Shown: piece by piece, positions 37,414 through 45,895 of the stretch | Numbering within the stretch: the first letter of the stretch is position 1 | How the letters are laid out: every line of letters begins with the position of its first letter | NCBI GenBank assembly: GCA_900316055.1 | Contig: ONBK01000004.1 | Coordinates: 62,001-126,000, forward strand | DNA length: 64,000 bases | Origin: an uncultured Bacteroidales bacterium | GTDB lineage: Bacteria > Bacteroidota > Bacteroidia > Bacteroidales > P3 | Reading direction: 5' to 3' | Notes under the pieces: model-generated | What the model saw: the letters and a program-made list of their open reading frames with translations, nothing else | The model's database searches: none | What the model was told of the DNA's origin: nothing | Made by a program: the position numbers and the translations under genes

Positions 37414-39302
37414 TGGACGATGCCCGTTATCACCTGCTGAAGAAACACTGGGGCTACACTTCGTTTCGCCCCTTGCAGGAAGACATCATAGACTCCGTTT
37501 TGCAGGGCCACGATACGTTGGCCCTGCTTCCTACTGGCGGCGGCAAGTCGCTCTGCTACCAGTTACCTGCGTTGCTGCGCGAGGGGCTCTGTCTCGTGGT
37601 TTCTCCCCTCATTGCGCTGATGAAAGACCAGGTGCAACAACTCAACGACCGGCATTTGAGGGCTGCCTGTCTCACTGCCGGCATGTCGTCCGACACGGTG
37701 ACTGCGGTGCTCAACAACGCCCTCAGCGACAGCCTCAAATTTCTCTATGTCTCGCCCGAGCGGCTGCGCCAGCGGCGCTTCATCGAGCACTTTCGCCACA
37801 TGAATGTGGGGATGATTGCCGTCGACGAGGCCCACTGTGTATCACAATGGGGCTATGACTTCCGCCCCCCCTACCTGCTCATCGCCGACATCAGGGCCTA
37901 TCACCCCTCTGTGCCGCTGATAGCCCTCACCGCCACCGCCACGCCCGCCGTGGCCGACGACATCTGCCAGCGGCTGCTGATGAAAGACTGCCATCGCTTC
38001 CAATCCTCGTTTATTCGTTCCAACCTCGCCTATATGGTGATTCACGACAGCGACAAGAACCGGCGTCTGCTACGCATCGTGACCCGTGCCACTGGCACGG
38101 GTATCGTCTACACCCGCAGCCGTCGTGGGGCGCAGTCCACAGCCCACTTCCTCGAAGGTTCCGGTCTTTCGGCCACCTTCTATCATGCAGGCCTGCCCGC
38201 CGCAGAACGCGACCGACGCCAGGCAGACTGGATGAGCGGGAAGTATCGTGTCATGGTGGCCACCAACGCTTTCGGCATGGGTATCGACAAGTCCGACGTG
38301 CGTTTCGTGGTGCATATGGACCTGCCAGAGTCAATAGAGGCCTACTTCCAAGAAGCCGGTCGTGCCGGCCGCGACGGTCAAAAAGCCTACGCTGTTATTC
38401 TGACCGACGAGTCCGATCCGACCCGTCTGAAGCGGGATTTCGATACCTCCTACCCCACCCTGTGCTATATCCGCAATGTCTATCGCGCCCTCTGCAACTT
38501 CTACCACATTCCAGTAGGAAGCGGCGCCGACACGCAATTTAACTTCGACATCGAAGCACTCTGCCGTACATATGACTTTACTCCGCGCGAATTCTACAGC
38601 GCATGCCAGTTCCTTGAACGGGAAGGCCTCATCAGCATCCCCGAGCGCGAGGATTCCTCGTCGATACTCCACATTCCCATAGCACGCGACGAGCTCTACC
38701 GTTTCCAGGTGGACCACCAACGACTGGGGGACCTCCTGCAAGTGCTGCTACGCATGTACCCCGGATTGCTCGAGGTCGACGTGCCTGTCGATGAGCGCAA
38801 GATATCTGCGCGTTGCTACATCGAAAGTGCCGAGGTAGTGAGGATGCTCATGGAACTCAATGCCATGCATATCGTCCGCTACCGTCCGTGCCCAAAAGGG
38901 CCACAGATTTATTTCCTCTCCGAACGCATCGACGAGAAGCTTATCCAACCCTCCGACGAGCACTACGGACAGCTGAAAGCGTCGGCACAGAAGAGAATAG
39001 AGGCCATGACTGCCTACGTGATGGGCGACGAAGTCTGCCGCAGCCGCCAGTTAGTGGCCTATTTCGGGGAGGAGACAACTACCGACTGCGGTCATTGCGA
39101 CGTGTGTCTGCGAAAGAGACAAAACAAAGAAACTCCAGACAAAGTCATCGAGGCCTTGTTAGAAAAGAATGCCATGACCCCCACGAATCTCATGGAAACC
39201 TTAGACGAGAACTACGGTGACATCCGCGACACACTGCGCGACATGCTCGACAAAGGAAAGCTTGTGCTTACTCCTGAGGGGCTTCTCCGTCTGGCCCGCT
39301 GA
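37413..39302 (+). CDS. recQ: ATP-dependent DNA helicase RecQ
   Basis: The 629-residue helicase shows the RecQ motifs in order: FRPLQEDIIDSVL (motif 0), LLPTGGGKSLCYQLPAL (Walker A, residues 39-46), the DEAH box at 138-141 with the aromatic-rich loop HCVSQWGYDFRP, and GMGIDKSDVRFVVHMDLPESIEAYFQEAGRAGRDG (motifs V and VI). A zinc region with CRSRQLVAYFGE...CGHCDVC and a winged-helix RQC domain follow. No HRDC domain is evident at the C-terminus. The start at 37413 overlaps the upstream stop by one base (TGATG). The 3' end overlaps the convergent DUF4296 gene by 35 bases. Confidence 0.94.
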   Translation: MDDARYHLLKKHWGYTSFRPLQEDIIDSVLQGHDTLALLPTGGGKSLCYQLPALLREGLCLVVSPLIALMKDQVQQLNDRHLRAACLTAGMSSDTVTAVLNNALSDSLKFLYVSPERLRQRRFIEHFRHMNVGMIAVDEAHCVSQWGYDFRPPYLLIADIRAYHPSVPLIALTATATPAVADDICQRLLMKDCHRFQSSFIRSNLAYMVIHDSDKNRRLLRIVTRATGTGIVYTRSRRGAQSTAHFLEGSGLSATFYHAGLPAAERDRRQADWMSGKYRVMVATNAFGMGIDKSDVRFVVHMDLPESIEAYFQEAGRAGRDGQKAYAVILTDESDPTRLKRDFDTSYPTLCYIRNVYRALCNFYHIPVGSGADTQFNFDIEALCRTYDFTPREFYSACQFLEREGLISIPEREDSSSILHIPIARDELYRFQVDHQRLGDLLQVLLRMYPGLLEVDVPVDERKISARCYIESAEVVRMLMELNAMHIVRYRPCPKGPQIYFLSERIDEKLIQPSDEHYGQLKASAQKRIEAMTAYVMGDEVCRSRQLVAYFGEETTTDCGHCDVCLRKRQNKETPDKVIEALLEKNAMTPTNLMETLDENYGDIRDTLRDMLDKGKLVLTPEGLLRLAR

Positions 39303-39627
39303 GTTGCTCGATACGGGCAGCAACCTCTCTTTGGATTTTTTCGTATTCCTCAGGATGCTGAGAGTAGTAGTCAAAACTCTTCTCCACACGTTCACGGGTG
39401 ACGTGGTGCTTCTCAAGGACATCATTACATGCACCAAGAATCTCCGGTGATGCAGCATCGAAACGATACTGACTCTCGACAGCGTAATAGCCTTCGACGA
39501 GGTAAAGGTCGGTAAGGAAGTCGGCCATCGTGTGGGCATCAAGCACATCGGCAGGATGCTGTTGCTGTCGGCAAGACGTGGCGGCCAACAACAGCAGACA
39601 AACGAGAGGTAGAAGCAGCTTTTTCAT
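39268..39627 (-). CDS. DUF4296 lipoprotein
   Basis: The 119-residue lipoprotein has a signal peptide ending in LLLAATSCRQQQ (Cys19). The mature part matches DUF4296, with MADFLTDLYLVEGYYAVES followed by VLEKHHVTRERVEKSFDYYSQHPEEYEKI. The family is found in Bacteroidota and has no assigned function. It overlaps the end of recQ by 35 bases on the opposite strand. Confidence 0.82.
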   Translation of the reverse strand: MKKLLLPLVCLLLLAATSCRQQQHPADVLDAHTMADFLTDLYLVEGYYAVESQYRFDAASPEILGACNDVLEKHHVTRERVEKSFDYYSQHPEEYEKIQREVAARIEQLSGPDGEAPQE

Positions 39628-39640
39628 TATAACGATATAA

Positions 39641-39673
39641 AAAAACAGGCCCGCCGGGCGGTGGACCTGTTTT
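39641..39673 (-). terminator. terminator of the 39689 lipoprotein gene
   Basis: AAAACAGGCCCGCC pairs with GGTGGACCTGTTTT (wobbles allowed). On the minus strand it lies just after the lipoprotein stop and is followed by a T-rich run. Confidence 0.7.
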
Positions 39674-39688
39674 ATGTTTCAGATAGGT

Positions 39689-40120
39689 TTAGAGTTTGAT
39701 ATTACTGAGTTGTTTGGCAGCCTCGTCAGCAAGTTTCTCGGTGCCTTTCTCAATAGCTTTGGAGGCAGCCTTCTCAACAGCGCATTTCAGAGCCTTGTCG
39801 TAGACGGCATCGGTGAAAGCCTTGTCGTCCTGATAGGCGGCATAACCAGTGCTGATGATGCTCTTCAAGCACTCCTGAATTTTGGTTTTGTCACCGCTGG
39901 CGCAGTTGCAAATCTTCTCAGCGGCCTCGGCGATAGCCTGCTCGCGGGCACTGTTGTCGACGGTAGCGGTCTGCTCGGCAGGAGCAGCAGCCTGCTCTTC
40001 GGCAACCTCGGTGTTAGCGCTGTCGGCAATGCTGTCGTTGTTCTCATTGTTGTTACCGCAGGAAACGGTCATGGCGGCCACGAAAAGGGCGCAACCGACA
40101 AAAGAGATAATTTTCTTCAT
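39689..40120 (-). CDS. small lipoprotein with Cys motif, unknown function
   Basis: The 143-residue protein has a lipoprotein signal (AAMTVSCGNNN, Cys21), then a long Ala/Glu/Asn-rich linker. The C-terminal half is helical and holds four cysteines (ICNCASGDKTKIQECL and ALKCAVEKA), perhaps two disulfides in the periplasm. I recognise no family. It has its own promoter box (TATTTTTG at 40179 to 40172, minus strand) and terminator. Confidence 0.75.
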   Translation of the reverse strand: MKKIISFVGCALFVAAMTVSCGNNNENNDSIADSANTEVAEEQAAAPAEQTATVDNSAREQAIAEAAEKICNCASGDKTKIQECLKSIISTGYAAYQDDKAFTDAVYDKALKCAVEKAASKAIEKGTEKLADEAAKQLSNIKL

Positions 40121-40171
40121 TTTTCTTGATTTTTAATTGGTTATACTTTAATGTTATTATTTTAACATTTG

Positions 40172-40179
40172 CAAAAATA
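40172..40179 (-). promoter_or_regulatory. -7 box TATTTTTG for the Cys-motif lipoprotein
   Basis: Plus-strand CAAAAATA reads TATTTTTG on the minus strand, 51 bases before the ATG at 40120. Confidence 0.6.
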
Positions 40180-40231
40180 CAACATTTCCTTGTTTTCTCC
40201 GCTAAAAAAAATCTTAAATTATGCTAATAAA

Positions 40232-40272
40232 TAAAAAGAGGCCGATGCAATAACTACGCCAGCCTCTTTTAT
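40232..40272 (-). terminator. terminator downstream of tRNA-Val
   Basis: TAAAAAGAGGC pairs with GCCTCTTTTAT. The loop is similar to that of the hairpin at 46717-46753, with shared GATGCAA and AGCCTCTTT blocks. The gap 40121-40469 otherwise holds only the two promoter boxes and tRNA-Val. Confidence 0.7.
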
Positions 40273-40339
40273 AACCTATCTGCCTGCTCCTCAGGTCTGC
40301 AACCTTGTGGAGCAAACCCCACAACAACCTTTCACTATG

Positions 40340-40414
40340 TGGGAGTAACAGGGATCGAACCAGTGACCTCCTGCTTGTAAGGCAGGCGCTCTGAACCAGC
40401 TGAGCTATACTCCC
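40340..40414 (-). tRNA. tRNA-Val (UAC)
   Basis: On the minus strand the 75-base sequence forms a cloverleaf: the acceptor stem GGGAGTA pairs with TACTCCC, followed by an A discriminator. The D-arm is AGCTCAGCTGGTTCAGAGC, the anticodon loop CTTACAA gives UAC, and the T-arm is GGTTCGATCC. CCA is not encoded. Confidence 0.95.
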
Positions 40415-40433
40415 AAATCTCTTTTTGAGGGTG

Positions 40434-40441
40434 CAAAAGTA
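40434..40441 (-). promoter_or_regulatory. -7 box TACTTTTG for tRNA-Val
   Basis: Plus-strand CAAAAGTA reads TACTTTTG on the minus strand, 20 bases upstream of the tRNA 5' end. Confidence 0.6.
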
Positions 40442-40469
40442 AGAACTTTTTGCGACATGGCCAAATAAT

Positions 40470-42311
40470 TTATGCAAACGACTGCATATCAACTAACTTC
40501 TTATAGAGTCCCTCGATAGCAAGGAGCTCTTCGTGAGTACCGAGTTCGACAATTTGGCCCTTGTCGAGAACCACTATAAAGTCGGCATCCTTGATGGTAG
40601 AAAGCCTGTGGGCAATGACGATGGAAGTGCGTCCCTGCATCAATGCGTCGAGCCCTTGCTGGACAGCATGCTCGGACTCGGAGTCAAGCGCCGAGGTAGC
40701 CTCATCAAGGATGAGGATGGGAGTGTCGCGAAGCACGGCACGGGCAATGCTCAGTCGTTGGCGCTGTCCACCGGAGAGATTCAGTCCACGGTCGCCAATG
40801 GGGGTATCGTAGCCCTGTGGCAGCTGGTCGATGAACTCGTCGGCATGAGCCACACGGGCAGCCTCGCGAATCTGCTCGAGGCTGTAGTCGGACGAACCGA
40901 AGGCGATATTGTTGGCCACCGTGTCGTTGAAAAGAATGCAGTTCTGCGACACGAGGCCGAATTGGCGACGGATCGAATTGATATTGAGGTCGCGGATTTC
41001 ATGACCGTCGATGATAATCTGTCCCTCCGTGCAATCATAGAAACGCGGCAGGAGGTCGACGAGAGTCGTCTTGCCCGCTCCCGAAGGTCCCACCACGGCG
41101 ACAGTCTTGCCTTTGGGAATGGTGAGGGAGATGTTTTTGAGGACAAGGTCAGAACTTTCTGAGTTTTCAGAATTATCTGATTGTCGATAGCTAAAGCATA
41201 CCTCCTTGAACTCTATCTTCTCATTGAAACTTTGCAAAACGACGGCATCGGGCTTCTCAACGATAAGCTCGTCGGCATCGAGCACCTCGAGGAAGCGCTC
41301 AGCAGAAGCACTACTCTTGAGTAGTGTATTGTAGGAACGCACGATGGCTTGGATGGGCGGTATGATGCGGGCGAAGATGATGACAAAGAAGATGAATACC
41401 GAGGGTTGGATGGAGCCGTCGAAGACCTGCCAACCACCGACCACAAGAATAAAAACCAATGCCAATGTGCCGAGAATTTCGGAAAGAGGGCTCGAGAGTT
41501 CACGATGGCGCGCCACTTTGATCATTGTGCGAGTATAGTCCTCGTTGGCAGCGGCGAAGCGTCGTTCGAGGTCATCTTCTCGGCCGAACGACTTGATGGC
41601 CTTGAGACCCGCTAACGATTCCTCGAGAATGGCATTCAAACCACCCAGTTCATTCTGTCCCTTGCGGGAAGAATGTTTCAATCTGCGCCCTATCAACGCA
41701 ATGAGCCACACACCTAAGGGTAGCACTACCAAGAAGAGGACAAAGAGTCTCCATGAAATGAATACCAACAGGAATCCAAAGACCAGCACGTTGATAGGTT
41801 CTTTGACGAGCGACTGAAGGACACCCACACACCACTCAAGGTCGGCAAGGTCGTTGGACATACGACTCATCAAGTCGCCGCGACGCTTGCTATTGAAAAA
41901 AGAAACGGGGAGGATGGTGACTTTGTGATAGATGTCGTTGCGCAGACGCCCGATAAGGCCCGTGCGGAGACCTCCGAGGAAGACCTGCGCCAGATAGCGA
42001 AAGAGGTTGCTCAGCAACGAGCAGATTACATAGCCGCCAGCGACGATAAGCAGACATTGCCAGAGCCCATGCAACTCGCGATAACGGTAGAGGTGCCACA
42101 TGCCCCAGTCGACAAGTTGCTGCTGCCCCATTCCGAAGGCCGGTTCCGTCTCGGGGGCTCCATTCACGCCGAAGAGCAGTTCGATGAAAGGAATAATCAT
42201 CACATACGACCCCACACTGCAAAGGATATGCAACAGATTGAAAAGTACGTTGCCCGTAATCTGAACGGGGAAGTACTTCAGGTAGGCGAGTATGCGGATC
42301 ATCGGTTTCAT
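40470..42311 (-). CDS. MsbA-like ABC exporter (fused membrane and ATPase domains)
   Basis: The 613-residue half-transporter has six membrane helices (residues about 15-330) followed by an ATPase domain. Walker A is GPSGAGKTTL, the signature is LSGGQRQRLSIARA, and Walker B is ILILDEATSALDSES, with the switch His in VIAHRLSTI. It resembles lipid A exporter MsbA and related multidrug exporters. A repeat tract (41157-41190) inserts QSDNSENSESSD just before the ATPase domain. Its start overlaps the upstream gene's stop (ATGA, 42308-42311), so the two are coupled. Confidence 0.9.
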   Translation of the reverse strand: MKPMIRILAYLKYFPVQITGNVLFNLLHILCSVGSYVMIIPFIELLFGVNGAPETEPAFGMGQQQLVDWGMWHLYRYRELHGLWQCLLIVAGGYVICSLLSNLFRYLAQVFLGGLRTGLIGRLRNDIYHKVTILPVSFFNSKRRGDLMSRMSNDLADLEWCVGVLQSLVKEPINVLVFGFLLVFISWRLFVLFLVVLPLGVWLIALIGRRLKHSSRKGQNELGGLNAILEESLAGLKAIKSFGREDDLERRFAAANEDYTRTMIKVARHRELSSPLSEILGTLALVFILVVGGWQVFDGSIQPSVFIFFVIIFARIIPPIQAIVRSYNTLLKSSASAERFLEVLDADELIVEKPDAVVLQSFNEKIEFKEVCFSYRQSDNSENSESSDLVLKNISLTIPKGKTVAVVGPSGAGKTTLVDLLPRFYDCTEGQIIIDGHEIRDLNINSIRRQFGLVSQNCILFNDTVANNIAFGSSDYSLEQIREAARVAHADEFIDQLPQGYDTPIGDRGLNLSGGQRQRLSIARAVLRDTPILILDEATSALDSESEHAVQQGLDALMQGRTSIVIAHRLSTIKDADFIVVLDKGQIVELGTHEELLAIEGLYKKLVDMQSFA

Positions 42312-44044
42312 TGCAGGCGTATCTGTTTGGTGGTAACAGCGGTACCGCCACGGTGGCCAAGACGTTCGGCGCGCAGTTTCTTTTGCTTTATTAAGTAATC
42401 ATAGGCCGTTTTGGCCTCGTCGGACTTGGGGCACTCAAGAACCACATGCACCCGAGGATGTTCGATGAGCCATGCCGCCAGCGCGTCGAGTACCTGCGTA
42501 TTGCCAAGGTCCATAACGGAGATGCTGTCGCTGACCTGAACGTAGCGACGGTCCAACTCACGAGCCTTGCCGCACTTGATGGTGGGCAGACAGCCCTTGA
42601 CATCGAAGGTAACGACATTGGTATTCTTCTCGGAGAGCATTAGCAAAGTGTCGCGCGAACCCTGCGGAGTGTCCATCTTGATGTCACATAGGCGCATGGA
42701 TTCGGGCCTTGCCGAAGGGTACAAGTCGAAGTAGAGGATGTCCTTGCTGCGTGAGGAAGCCACACGGCCGGGGAAATAGGCGTGCAACCCGTCGGTGGTG
42801 ACACCGAAGGAGAGGTTGTCATCCTCGGAATTGATGGGAAGTCCCAGATTAGTGGGATAAGAGTCGCCATTGAGGTCGATGAAGTAGACATCGTAGCCGC
42901 CGAAGCCTTGCCAGCCGTCGGAGACGAAGTAAAGCGTGTGGCCGTCGGCATGCAGGAAAGGGAATTTCTCGTTGCCTTCAGTATTGACGCGTGAACCGAG
43001 GTTCTCTGGACGGCTCCAGTCGCCGTTGGGCAGACGGTGACAGCGCCAAAGGTCGGAACTCCCCTGCCCTCCCTTTCGATTGGAGGCGAAGAGGAGCCAG
43101 TGGCCGTCGGCCGATACCGAGGGCTGCGATTCCCACGTGTCGTTACCGTTGATGCCGTTACCCAACTTCTCCACTTTCCACTTTTCTCCTCCCTCTTCCC
43201 ACTTGGCACAATAGATATCGCTATTGGGGTAGCCTTTGTCCACCGTAAGACGTGAGAAAAAGAGCATCCGCCCGTCGGCGGTGGCGCTCACAGCCCCTTC
43301 AGAATTACCCTGATTGAACGGGGCTGGCAACTCGTGGCCGCTGTCGAAAGCACTGTCTTTACTGCTCCAGTCGCTGTAAAAAAGTTTCCATGTGGTCTTT
43401 TCGGTAGTGGAGGTGTAGAAACTGGTGCGGTCGCGCTTGACGGGAATCTCTCGAAGGTAATAGCATCGCCCGCCGTCGGGAGTGATATAGGGAATATCTT
43501 CGTTACGCTTCGAACTCACGCCTCGCAGAGGCACGGGGTCGAAAGGCACCCTGTGTAACTCGGCATCGGCAAGGAACTGCGCCCAGTGGAGGTAGGCCGA
43601 AGCCTCCTCGTAGAGAGCCGTCCACTCCTGCCGGTCGCTGCCGTTGGCCAGCTGGAAATAGCGGTTAAATTCCGACGATGCCTCTTCATAGCGCTCGTCG
43701 GTGTAGTGTATCATGCCCATATAATAATGGGCGCGGGCATCGGGATAGTTCTCACAGAGGGAGATGCATTTGGTGAAATACTTGCGAATACCCGAGATAT
43801 TGAAACCGTTGTCCACAGCCAGCATACCTAGCCAAAACTGGGGGTCGGCAGCCTTGGGGTTGCGCTGTGCCACACGGCGCATCAACTTCGAGGCTTCGCC
43901 GTACTGCTGCTGCCCATAGTATTCCATCGCCTGATCATAGGTTTTCTGGTCGCCCGATTTTACCTTCACGTCACACTGAGCCTGAGAGATTAAAGGCACT
44001 AACAGGAAAGAAAAAAACAGACTCCTTACCACTCCCATCATCAT
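42308..44044 (-). CDS. TPR / PD40 beta-propeller envelope protein with OmpA-like C-terminus (PorE-like)
   Basis: The 578-residue protein has a signal peptide, TPR-like repeats (about 30-170: YGQQQYGEASKLMRRVAQRNP, FTKCISLCENYPDARAHYYMG), and a PD40/WD40-like propeller (about 190-450) with repeated DGRMLFFSR, DGHWLLFASNRKGG and DGHTLYFVSDGWQGFGGYDVY motifs. The C-terminal 110 residues resemble a degenerate OmpA domain (LDALAAWLIEHPRVHVVLE), without the usual NxxLxxRRAxxV. The order is that of PorE, a T9SS-linked periplasmic protein; that assignment is by layout only. It overlaps sufD (ATGA). Confidence 0.75.
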   Translation of the reverse strand: MMMGVVRSLFFSFLLVPLISQAQCDVKVKSGDQKTYDQAMEYYGQQQYGEASKLMRRVAQRNPKAADPQFWLGMLAVDNGFNISGIRKYFTKCISLCENYPDARAHYYMGMIHYTDERYEEASSEFNRYFQLANGSDRQEWTALYEEASAYLHWAQFLADAELHRVPFDPVPLRGVSSKRNEDIPYITPDGGRCYYLREIPVKRDRTSFYTSTTEKTTWKLFYSDWSSKDSAFDSGHELPAPFNQGNSEGAVSATADGRMLFFSRLTVDKGYPNSDIYCAKWEEGGEKWKVEKLGNGINGNDTWESQPSVSADGHWLLFASNRKGGQGSSDLWRCHRLPNGDWSRPENLGSRVNTEGNEKFPFLHADGHTLYFVSDGWQGFGGYDVYFIDLNGDSYPTNLGLPINSEDDNLSFGVTTDGLHAYFPGRVASSRSKDILYFDLYPSARPESMRLCDIKMDTPQGSRDTLLMLSEKNTNVVTFDVKGCLPTIKCGKARELDRRYVQVSDSISVMDLGNTQVLDALAAWLIEHPRVHVVLECPKSDEAKTAYDYLIKQKKLRAERLGHRGGTAVTTKQIRLQ

Positions 44045-44970
44045 AATTTAGAAGCGTCTATCTCGAAATGAGCATCGGGACCGTTGCAGGGATTCTTACA
44101 GGCAATGGCACAGTCGGCACAGGAAGTAAGCTCTCCGTGGAGACGTTTCTTCACCATATCGCCCACGGCATCACGCAACGACTCGATGGTAATGCCACGA
44201 ATCACCTCATCACAGAAGGCATAGCTGAGCATGGTGACAGCTGTGCGCTCGCTGATGCCACGGGTCTGCAGATAATACTTCGCCTGCTCATCGAGTTGTC
44301 CGATGGTGGAACCATGCGAGCATTTTACGTCATCATTGTATATCTCCAAGAAGGGGCGCGTGTCGACATGTGCCTTGTCAGTGAGCAGGATATTGCGGTT
44401 GGTCATGTACGCCTCCGTCTTCACTGCGCCGTCCTGCACCAGCACATGTCCGTTAAAGCGTGCCCGTGCGGCATCGTCGACAATACCTTTATACAGTTCA
44501 CGGCTGTTGCAATGGGGCTTTGCATGCTCCACAAAGATATAGTTGTCGCACTGCTGCTCACGGTCCATCAGGTAGAGGCCGTCTGCCTGCAGGTCGCAGC
44601 CTTCACCTTGCATCCTCACCACCACATTGTTTCTCACGTGTCCGCCACCAAGCGTGACGGTACACATCCTGACCTGAGCGTCGCGTCGCATCACCATCTC
44701 TATTTGGGTGAGGTGCGTGGCCGGTGTATTAGGTCCCTGCAGACGGTATAGACAGAGGCTGGCGCCTTCGTCGACGGTGATGGCAAGATGCTCCGCGTCG
44801 GACATCACAGTGTAGCCTGCATCTTCGTGCAACATAAACAAGGGTGCATCCTTGGGCGAGCAGAGCACCAACTTTCGCTCACTGCCGGCCGTCACCGTCA
44901 TCTGCTGTGCTGCAGTGGCACACTGCCAGCCATCATTCCATATATTGGGCAGTTGATCCTTCCTAATCAT
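44041..44970 (-). CDS. sufD: SufD family Fe-S assembly scaffold protein (short form)
   Basis: The 309-residue protein has the beta-helix core and conserved C-terminal block of SufB/SufD (VKCSHGSTIGQLDEQAKYYLQTRGIS, then AFCDEVIRG). SufD partners SufB and the ATPase SufC in Fe-S cluster assembly. Members are usually 400-450 residues, so the N-terminal part is short here. The tail is Cys-rich (TSCADCAIACKNPCNGPDAHF), which I do not know from SufD and which could bind metal. It lies after sufC, separated by a CACTTTCCAC-type repeat tract (44971-45004). Confidence 0.85.
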   Translation of the reverse strand: MIRKDQLPNIWNDGWQCATAAQQMTVTAGSERKLVLCSPKDAPLFMLHEDAGYTVMSDAEHLAITVDEGASLCLYRLQGPNTPATHLTQIEMVMRRDAQVRMCTVTLGGGHVRNNVVVRMQGEGCDLQADGLYLMDREQQCDNYIFVEHAKPHCNSRELYKGIVDDAARARFNGHVLVQDGAVKTEAYMTNRNILLTDKAHVDTRPFLEIYNDDVKCSHGSTIGQLDEQAKYYLQTRGISERTAVTMLSYAFCDEVIRGITIESLRDAVGDMVKKRLHGELTSCADCAIACKNPCNGPDAHFEIDASKL

Positions 44971-44990
44971 AACATTCCACTTTCATCTTT

Positions 44991-45755
44991 TCACTTTCCA
45001 CCCTCCAGCTCATCCTTAATCCAATCATAACCTTTCTCTTCCAACTCCAAAGCCAGTTCCTTAGGACCGGTTTTCACGATGCGACCCTCGTAGAGCACAT
45101 GAACGAAGTCGGGCACTATATAGTCGAGCAGACGCTGATAGTGAGTAATGACCACAGTGGCGTTGTCCTTCGAACGCAGTTGGTTCACACCGCCGGCCAC
45201 GATACGCAGAGCATCAATATCGAGACCCGAGTCCGTCTCGTCGAGGATAGAGAGCGTGGGGTTGAGCATAGCCATCTGGAATATTTCGTTCTTCTTCTTC
45301 TCTCCACCGCTGAAACCTTCGTTCACCGAACGGTTGGCCAAGTTGGTTGTCATCTCCACCACCTTCTTCTTCTCCTCCATAAGCTTCAAAAACTCGCTGC
45401 CGCTCAAGGGGTCGAGACCGTGATACTTACGCTGCTCGTTGACAGCGGTGCGCATAAAGTTGGTGATGCTTACGCCGGGAATCTCCACGGGATACTGGAA
45501 GCCAAGGAATAGTCCCTCACAGGCACGCTGATCGACGGGCAGGTCGAGAATATTCTTGTCCTTGAAGATGACCTCACCAGCGGTGACAGTATACTTCGGA
45601 TTGCCGGCGATAACACCCGCCAAGGTGCTCTTGCCATTGCCGTTGGGACCCATGATGGCATGCACCTCGCCACGATTGATTTCGAGGTCCACACCTTTCA
45701 AGATCTCACGGTCGCCGATGGAAGCATGCAAATTGCGTATTGAGAGTAGTGACAT
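44991..45755 (-). CDS. sufC: Fe-S cluster assembly ATPase SufC
   Basis: The 254-residue ABC-type ATPase has Walker A GPNGNGKS (residues 36-43), the SufC-type signature FSGGEKKKNEIFQ (148-160) and Walker B LSILDETDSGLDI. It energises the SufBCD scaffold. sufB, usually directly upstream, is missing: the upstream side is a 140-base divergent promoter region facing the SAM hydroxide adenosyltransferase gene. A TATTTTTG box at 45825-45818 (minus strand) is the probable promoter. Confidence 0.95.
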   Translation of the reverse strand: MSLLSIRNLHASIGDREILKGVDLEINRGEVHAIMGPNGNGKSTLAGVIAGNPKYTVTAGEVIFKDKNILDLPVDQRACEGLFLGFQYPVEIPGVSITNFMRTAVNEQRKYHGLDPLSGSEFLKLMEEKKKVVEMTTNLANRSVNEGFSGGEKKKNEIFQMAMLNPTLSILDETDSGLDIDALRIVAGGVNQLRSKDNATVVITHYQRLLDYIVPDFVHVLYEGRIVKTGPKELALELEEKGYDWIKDELEGGK

Positions 45756-45817
45756 ATTGATTACAACTATTTGATTACTATATTAATATAATATAATTAC
45801 AGCACAATGCCAAATAG

Positions 45818-45825
45818 CAAAAATA
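45818..45825 (-). promoter_or_regulatory. -7 box TATTTTTG for sufCD
   Basis: Plus-strand CAAAAATA reads TATTTTTG on the minus strand, 62 bases before the sufC ATG. Confidence 0.55.
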
Positions 45826-45878
45826 CGAAATTAGCATGGACTGACAAAATAAAATTTGTGCAGGTCGAAAAAAGTTCG

Positions 45879-45886
45879 TATTTTTG
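45879..45886 (+). promoter_or_regulatory. -7 box TATTTTTG just upstream of the SAM hydroxide adenosyltransferase start
   Basis: TATTTTTG ends nine bases before the ATG at 45896, so the leader is only a few bases. An in-frame TTG at 45884 lies inside the box and cannot be the start. Confidence 0.6.
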
Positions 45887-45895
45887 CAATTGGTT

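Noticed and set aside
40340..40414. tRNA-Val as the att site of the element
   Set aside because: No second copy of its 3' end is present near 57.5 kb; the true repeats lie in the DUF3078 tail.
45884..45895. Upstream TTG start for the SAM hydroxide adenosyltransferase
   Set aside because: It lies inside the TATTTTTG promoter box; the ATG at 45896 fits.
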